9,775 nucleotides of DNA from an uncultured beta proteobacterium (GTDB lineage Bacteria; Pseudomonadota; Gammaproteobacteria; Burkholderiales; Burkholderiaceae), in assembly GCA_903944255.1 (NCBI GenBank), contig CAJARE010000291.1:1-9775 (forward strand). Reading direction: 5' to 3'. Position numbers and translations under genes: made by a program. Positions within the stretch are counted from its first letter, which is position 1. Each line of letters starts with the position of its first letter. The notes beneath the pieces are model-generated. The model was not told the origin of the DNA. It saw only the letters and a list, made by a program, of their open reading frames with translations, and ran no database searches. Positions 6,543 through 9,775 of the stretch are shown here, piece by piece.

Positions 6543-7091
6543 TTAGATAGCCGCTTGTGTACTGCGGGTATCGCGCCAGCTATTTTGGGTAGTCACGCTA
6601 AAGAGGTCAAACTGTTTGAGTCCGACCTCCTGGTTTTGATCAGGGCGTAATTCAAAAGCATCAAAACCTACGCGTGCGCCTTGCAAGAGTTGATCGATCA
6701 ATACATCCCCTATAGCGCGAATCTGTTTTTCCCAAGAAAAACGATCGCGCAACAAGGCCGCCGTGCTAAAGCTTCTACCATCTCTAAAGATCGGGAAATG
6801 TGCGCCAACCACAGGCCAGAGATTTTTACCTTTCTCAATTATGTCGGCATGTTTGAGAATGTCATCATCGGCAGCAAACCATACGCCAATCTCACCTTTG
6901 TTTGCGCGGGCAATGAGGTCGGCATTCTTATGATGGGTGATCCACCAATGAAATGGTACTAATACTTTGTGGAATCCATGCTCTAAGTCAGGAATACCAC
7001 CTTCATCACGCTCGCCATCCCATACCTGCCATTCATTGGCGACTACGGTGGGCTTACCGTCTTTTGGAAAATAAATAATCTGTTGGTTCAT
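6543..7091 (-). CDS. DUF934 family protein of the sulfite-reduction operon
   Basis: Small soluble protein of the DUF934 family, found almost always beside nitrite/sulfite reductase genes in proteobacteria and often labelled a probable oxidoreductase of sulfite reduction. The biochemical role is not established. 182 residues, typical length. The family signature is clear: FPIFRDGRSFSTAALLRDR (99-117) followed by GDVLIDQLLQGARVGFDAFELRPDQ (128-152). An N-terminal half of about 95 residues is less conserved. No cysteine pair, nucleotide-binding loop or membrane segment is seen. Starts 13 bp after the cysI stop, with a GGA a few bases before the ATG, so co-transcription is near certain. A role in electron delivery or reductase assembly is an inference from context. 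No cysJ-like flavoprotein gene is present to donate electrons. Confidence 0.9.
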   Translation of the reverse strand: MNQQIIYFPKDGKPTVVANEWQVWDGERDEGGIPDLEHGFHKVLVPFHWWITHHKNADLIARANKGEIGVWFAADDDILKHADIIEKGKNLWPVVGAHFPIFRDGRSFSTAALLRDRFSWEKQIRAIGDVLIDQLLQGARVGFDAFELRPDQNQEVGLKQFDLFSVTTQNSWRDTRSTQAAI

Positions 7092-7104
7092 CGTTTTTCC
7101 ATGA

Positions 7105-8832
7105 TTAAGCTGTCAAACCCTTGCTGGATTCTTTGGAATGCTTGCTGTTGTGCTCTTTATTCTTGTACGCGGCCTCTTTAAAAGGAGTGACGCCTAGACG
7201 ACGATACGTCTCGATAAAGGGTTCATCTCTTGTGCGTTGCTCGACGTAGGTATTTATCAGGCTAGTCATGACATCAGGGATTTCATTAGCGTAGAAAGAG
7301 GGACCAATGACCTTACCAATGGAAGCGTCATTGCCTTGTTCTCCACCAAGAGTAATTTGATACCACTCTTCACCATCCTTATCGACCCCCAACACGCCAA
7401 TATTGCCTACGTGATGATGTCCACAAGAATTAATACACCCAGAAATGTTAAGAGAAATATCACCTAAATCAAATAAGTAATCCAGATCATCAAAACGCTC
7501 CTGGATTGCTTTGGCAATCGGGAGTGACTTGGCGTTCGCTAGCGAGCAGAAGTCACCTCCAGGGCAGGCAATGATGTCAGTGAGTAATCCAATATTGGGC
7601 AGGGCAACATGTTGCTGTTTTGCAGCTTGCCAGAGTTCTAATAATTTGGATTGCTCTACATCTGCCAATACTAGATTTTGTTCATGCGTTACGCGTAATT
7701 CACCAAAGCTATATTGGTCCGCAAGATCTGCAATAGCGTTCATCTGTGCCGAAGTGGCATCACCAGGAGCCACCGTGCCATGGGGTTTGAGCGACAAAAT
7801 GACGGATGCATATCCTGGTATTTGATGGGGCTTAACATTACGATCTAACCAGCGGGCAAAGCTTGCTTTATCGGCATCTGAAGCCCCACCAATAATCTCT
7901 TGCGTGCTGAATGCCGTGAGGGTTTGATAGGCTGGCTTGGTGAAGTGTTTGGCAACACGCTCCCACTCAGCTGTGGTGAAATTGGCATCACTATTTCTTT
8001 CTGCGTTGTGAAGTTGAATCCACTCACCCTCAACTTGGCGTGCGAACTCTTCAGGTCCCAAAGCCTTAACTAAAATCTTGATACGCGCTTTGTAAAGATT
8101 GTCTCGACGACCAAAGCGGTTGTATACACGCAAGAGGGCAGTTAAGTAACTTGGGAGCACTTGCCAAGGTAAGCCCTGTTTGATTAAGGATCCAAGAATC
8201 GGTGTGCGACCCATGCCGCCACCTGCATAAATATCTGCAGTGAGTTCGCCCGCTGGGTTTTTCTTGAGCTCAATTCCTACGTCGTGACAGAGCAAGACAG
8301 TGCGATCTTCTTTGGCGCCGTTGATGGCGAACTTAAATTTGCGTGGCAGGTGTGCAAACTCAGGATGCAAGGTTGACCATTGACGTAGTAGTTCGCAAAC
8401 TGGGCGAGGGTCGATGTATTCATCTGCAGCAACGCCTGCAAAGGCATCACTCGTAATATTGCGAATGCAGTTGCCTGAAGTCTGAATGGCATGCATCTCT
8501 ACTTTGGCAAGTTCAGCCAAGATATCGGGCGTCTGCTCTAACTCAACCCAGTTGAATTGAATGTTTTGCCGAGTAGTGAAGTGGCCGTAGCCGCGATCGT
8601 ATTTATCTGCAATAAAGGCTAAAGCGCGCAACTGCTGAGCGCTTAATAAGCCGTAAGGAATGGCAACGCGCAACATATACGCATGGCGCTGGTGATAAAG
8701 GCCGTTCTGCAGACGTAAGGGGCGGAACTCTTCTTCGGCTAAGGTACCGTTGAGGCGCCTTTCTACCTGGTCTCGGAATTGGGTAACCCGTTGATCTACC
8801 AGGGTTTGGTCAATATGGTCGTATTTATACAT
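7105..8832 (-). CDS. cysI: Siroheme-dependent nitrite/sulfite reductase hemoprotein (CysI type)
   Basis: Cytoplasmic assimilatory reductase that converts sulfite to sulfide with six electrons for cysteine synthesis; the family also includes ferredoxin-nitrite reductases. 575 residues, normal for a CysI beta subunit. Two ferredoxin-like half-domains (about 50-115 and 340-405) alternate with two NIR/SIR domains. The [4Fe-4S]-siroheme site is complete: C423 and C429 in ACPGGDFCSLA (C-X5-C) and C466 and C470 in SGCINSCGHHHVGN (C-X3-C). The TTRQNIQFNW segment (86-95) contributes siroheme-binding residues. The C-terminal 20 residues are lysine-, serine- and histidine-rich. First gene of the operon cysI-DUF934-cobA. 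I favour sulfite because DUF934 and a cysteine-operon arrangement accompany it and no nitrate genes are seen. The ATG at 8832 has no good Shine-Dalgarno sequence, but no better start lies nearby. Confidence 0.92.
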   Translation of the reverse strand: MYKYDHIDQTLVDQRVTQFRDQVERRLNGTLAEEEFRPLRLQNGLYHQRHAYMLRVAIPYGLLSAQQLRALAFIADKYDRGYGHFTTRQNIQFNWVELEQTPDILAELAKVEMHAIQTSGNCIRNITSDAFAGVAADEYIDPRPVCELLRQWSTLHPEFAHLPRKFKFAINGAKEDRTVLLCHDVGIELKKNPAGELTADIYAGGGMGRTPILGSLIKQGLPWQVLPSYLTALLRVYNRFGRRDNLYKARIKILVKALGPEEFARQVEGEWIQLHNAERNSDANFTTAEWERVAKHFTKPAYQTLTAFSTQEIIGGASDADKASFARWLDRNVKPHQIPGYASVILSLKPHGTVAPGDATSAQMNAIADLADQYSFGELRVTHEQNLVLADVEQSKLLELWQAAKQQHVALPNIGLLTDIIACPGGDFCSLANAKSLPIAKAIQERFDDLDYLFDLGDISLNISGCINSCGHHHVGNIGVLGVDKDGEEWYQITLGGEQGNDASIGKVIGPSFYANEIPDVMTSLINTYVEQRTRDEPFIETYRRLGVTPFKEAAYKNKEHNSKHSKESSKGLTA

Positions 8833-8960
8833 AGAGCCGTATTGTCTAGGGAAGGGGTTATTCCCGCAACGAATTAAATATTGAGTCTATATAACTAAAT
8901 TGATATATAGGGGAAAGCAGAACTTCAGTTATTTGGAATACAGCCTGCCATTCAAATGTG
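8833..8960 (-). promoter_or_regulatory. cysI upstream region with interrupted palindrome (possible LysR-type site)
   Basis: AT-rich region before cysI. An interrupted palindrome CTATAT-N12-ATATAG occupies 8887-8910, 55-78 bp upstream of the start codon. Between it and the gene lies TATTTAAT (minus strand, around 8878), usable as a -10 element. Cysteine genes in proteobacteria are commonly activated by the LysR-type regulator CysB, which binds AT-rich dyads just upstream of the promoter. The assignment to CysB is inference from position only; I do not recognise a specific CysB consensus. Confidence 0.3.
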
Positions 8961-8968
8961 TGGGCACC

Positions 8969-9028
8969 CATAACCTGCAAGTTTTACCGCATAAGCTGCA
9001 AGTTTTTACCGCATAACTTGCAAGTTTA
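8969..9028. repeat. Three tandem 21-22 bp iterated sites with palindromic core
   Basis: Three near-identical units start at 8969, 8990 and 9012, each reading CATAA followed by two variable bases, then TGCAAGTTT; units 1 and 2 continue into TTACCG. Spacing is 21 and 22 bp, about two helical turns, so the sites face the same side of the DNA. The third unit contains a perfect 12 bp palindrome AACTTGCAAGTT at 9015-9026; units 1 and 2 hold imperfect versions. The array lies between the toxin gene end and the cysI upstream region. It could be a cluster of operator sites, iteron-like binding sites or a remnant of a mobile element junction; its role is not known. Confidence 0.7.
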
Positions 9029-9065
9029 TAAAAATGCTCTTTTCCGAGATATCCGGTGGCTTTTC

Positions 9066-9089
9066 TCCATAAGTGATGCGACTTATGGA
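9066..9089. terminator. Hairpin immediately after the toxin gene
   Basis: A 9 bp perfect inverted repeat TCCATAAGT-N6-ACTTATGGA begins one base past the toxin stop codon on the minus strand. It may stop transcription of the toxin-antitoxin operon before it reaches the cysI promoter. The stem is AT-rich and the run that follows on the minus strand is AGAAAAG rather than a U-tract, so it is not a classical intrinsic terminator. A protein-binding site or an mRNA-stabilising stem are alternatives. Confidence 0.3.
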
Positions 9090-9090
9090 T

Positions 9091-9360
9091 TTACCGATAG
9101 ATTTCTTTTCGATTTCCGATTTCGATGACTAAAACGCAAAGCTGGCCATCCTGGATATCACAGATAATTCGATAATCGCCAACTCGGTATCGCCAATATG
9201 TGCCCAATTTAGGGCCGGTAAGTACTTTTCCAATTGAGCGCGGATTCCCACTTTCAGAAATTCTCTCGTCCATAAAATCCAAGATACGGATAGCGCTTTG
9301 TTTATCCAGCTTTTTGAGCTGTTTTCGTGCTGAATCAGAGTACTTAATGATCCAGGCCAA
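9091..9360 (-). CDS. RelE/ParE superfamily toxin of a type II toxin-antitoxin pair
   Basis: Probable mRNA-cleaving ribosome-dependent toxin of the RelE branch. 89 residues, standard size. The N-terminus WIIKYSDSARKQLKKLDKQ is the usual first strand and basic helix, and the core holds WRYRVGDYRIICDI (56-69). The C-terminus GNRKEIYR (82-89) matches the RelE ending with its conserved basic residues and penultimate tyrosine. The start is TTG at 9360, supported by GGAG five bases upstream and by the immediate MAWxIxxSxxA opening. It overlaps the antitoxin gene by 17 bp, the usual coupling that keeps toxin synthesis dependent on antitoxin translation. A gyrase-targeting ParE function is possible, but the C-terminal motif favours RelE. 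All recognisable key residues are present, so it looks intact. Confidence 0.9.
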   Translation of the reverse strand: MAWIIKYSDSARKQLKKLDKQSAIRILDFMDERISESGNPRSIGKVLTGPKLGTYWRYRVGDYRIICDIQDGQLCVLVIEIGNRKEIYR

Positions 9361-9571
9361 GATCGCTCCTTACCTCTGTGGAAGAAAAAGTGCTTTCGTC
9401 ACCTTTACGGATGCGTTCCATGGTCGCGTCGGCCAGGTAAAAATCTTCTAAGTCCTCAAGGCCATTTACAACCAGCTCTCGAAGATAGTAAGCTTTTGTT
9501 CTGCCTGTTGCCGATGCTAAATGATCTAGCCGCTCTTCAATAGCGGGATCTAAACGTATTGAGGTGGCCAT
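9344..9571 (-). CDS. RelB-type ribbon-helix-helix antitoxin
   Basis: Antitoxin that binds and neutralises the adjacent RelE-like toxin and represses their common operon. 75 residues from the ATG at 9571. The N-terminus (TSIRLDPAIEERLDHLASAT, 3-22) is a ribbon-helix-helix DNA-binding fold: a strand with alternating residues that contacts the operator, then two helices reaching about residue 45. The acidic C-terminal part (about 46-75: LEDFYLADATMERIRKGDES...) is the expected toxin-wrapping region. Two ATGs lie side by side (9574 and 9571); GGAG is 2 and 5 bases away respectively, so I prefer 9571. The longer open frame back to 9658 passes through the operator and promoter and is unlikely to be translated. 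Confidence 0.88.
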   Translation of the reverse strand: MATSIRLDPAIEERLDHLASATGRTKAYYLRELVVNGLEDLEDFYLADATMERIRKGDESTFSSTEVRSDLGLDH

Positions 9572-9583
9572 CATTGCTCCTAA

Positions 9584-9609
9584 GTGAATATATGTATTCA
9601 ATGTATCAC
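9584..9609 (-). promoter_or_regulatory. Probable autoregulatory operator of the toxin-antitoxin operon
   Basis: Inverted repeat TGAATA-N4-TATTCA at 9585-9600, extended by a second imperfect half (GTATCAC at 9603-9609, facing GTGAATA at 9584-9590). It lies 13-38 bp upstream of the antitoxin start. Ribbon-helix-helix antitoxins usually bind such short palindromes overlapping their own promoter. A start site inside or just before the palindrome would fit, but no strong -35/-10 pair was identified on the minus strand. Confidence 0.5.
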
Positions 9610-9651
9610 ATGGAGACAAGCAATCCAACCCCCTATATTCGAAAACAACAA

Positions 9652-9695
9652 TTGACATAAATTATCTTGACAAAATAACTCCCGCCTGCTAGAGA
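9652..9695 (+). promoter_or_regulatory. Candidate sigma-70 promoter(s) for the gene at 9703
   Basis: Two perfect TTGACA -35 boxes stand 15 bp apart, at 9652-9657 and 9667-9672. The second is followed after 17 bp by TAGAGA (9690-9695), a partial match to TATAAT; the first is followed after 18 bp by TAACTC (9676-9681), a weaker match. The strand and position fit expression of the partial gene that starts at 9703. The second pairing would give a very short leader. Confidence 0.4.
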
Positions 9696-9702
9696 TATCG
9701 AC

Positions 9703-9775
9703 ATGAATCCCAATCAAGAATCAAAACAAAATGAATTAGCCCAGTTTGCGAAAGATGGGCTAAGGGATTGGGTAT
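9703..9775 (+). CDS. Unrecognised protein, N-terminal 24 residues only
   Basis: An open frame begins at ATG 9703 and runs off the right edge. The visible peptide, MNPNQESKQNELAQFAKDGL and four further residues (RDWV), is hydrophilic, rich in Gln, Asn and Lys, and has no signal peptide or membrane segment. I do not recognise the family. A weak purine stretch (AGAGAT, about 6-12 bases upstream) could be the ribosome binding site, and TTGACA boxes lie upstream. It is divergent from the toxin-antitoxin operon. A chance open frame cannot be ruled out from so little sequence. Confidence 0.45.
   Translation, partial: MNPNQESKQNELAQFAKDGLRDWV

Noticed and set aside
7511..7825. Plus-strand 104-codon open frame opposite cysI
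   Set aside because: Antisense to the reductase cluster-binding region, unusual composition, no ribosome binding site.
8969..9028. A CRISPR array
   Set aside because: Only three units, contiguous without unique spacers of 30 bp or so, and no cas genes.
9572..9658. A longer antitoxin starting at 9658
   Set aside because: The extra residues show no ribbon-helix-helix similarity, and the stretch contains the operator; the ATG at 9571 has a well-placed GGAG.

Overview
The window looks like a chromosomal segment of a betaproteobacterium of order Burkholderiales, most plausibly Polynucleobacter or a close relative. This rests on recognised protein families and their order (GspD/E/F of a type II secretion system; an assimilatory nitrite/sulfite reductase followed by a DUF934 protein and a uroporphyrinogen methyltransferase) and on a moderate GC content judged by eye. 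It was not confirmed by any search.

Left part (1-4242). The window opens inside the end of an IS3-family insertion sequence whose OrfA reads leftwards. Its terminal inverted repeat abuts, at about 121/122, the 3' third of a gspD secretin gene that has no credible start of its own. gspE (TAATG overlap with gspD), gspF and a membrane-anchored M23 peptidase follow on the + strand with almost no spacing, as one operon. The secretion ATPase and inner-membrane platform genes are intact. The secretin appears split, so the system may be inactive or reduced in this strain.

Middle part (4247-8832). A ChaA-type cation/proton antiporter on the - strand is divergent from a short CbiX sirohydrochlorin chelatase. 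The CbiX gene is convergent with, and overlaps by 84 bp, the end of a - strand operon reading cysI-like sulfite reductase, then DUF934 protein, then SUMT (cobA). The logic is coherent: SUMT and CbiX supply two of the three steps that convert uroporphyrinogen III to siroheme, and the reductase uses siroheme plus a 4Fe-4S cluster. The precorrin-2 dehydrogenase and the upstream sulfate-activation and reduction genes (cysD, cysN, cysH) are not in the window, although related bacteria often carry them in this operon.

Right part (8833-9775). Upstream of cysI lie an interrupted palindrome, three 21-22 bp iterated sites and a short hairpin. Next come a complete RelE-type toxin gene and its ribbon-helix-helix antitoxin on the - strand, translationally coupled, with an operator-like palindrome in front. 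The last 73 bp hold the beginning of an unrecognised + strand gene behind two TTGACA boxes. This end looks like an accessory insertion next to the cysI promoter.

No wholly new multi-gene system was evident. The points most worth a second look are the IS-split secretin, the iterated sites, the compacted cys operon and the antisense overlap of cbiX and cobA.
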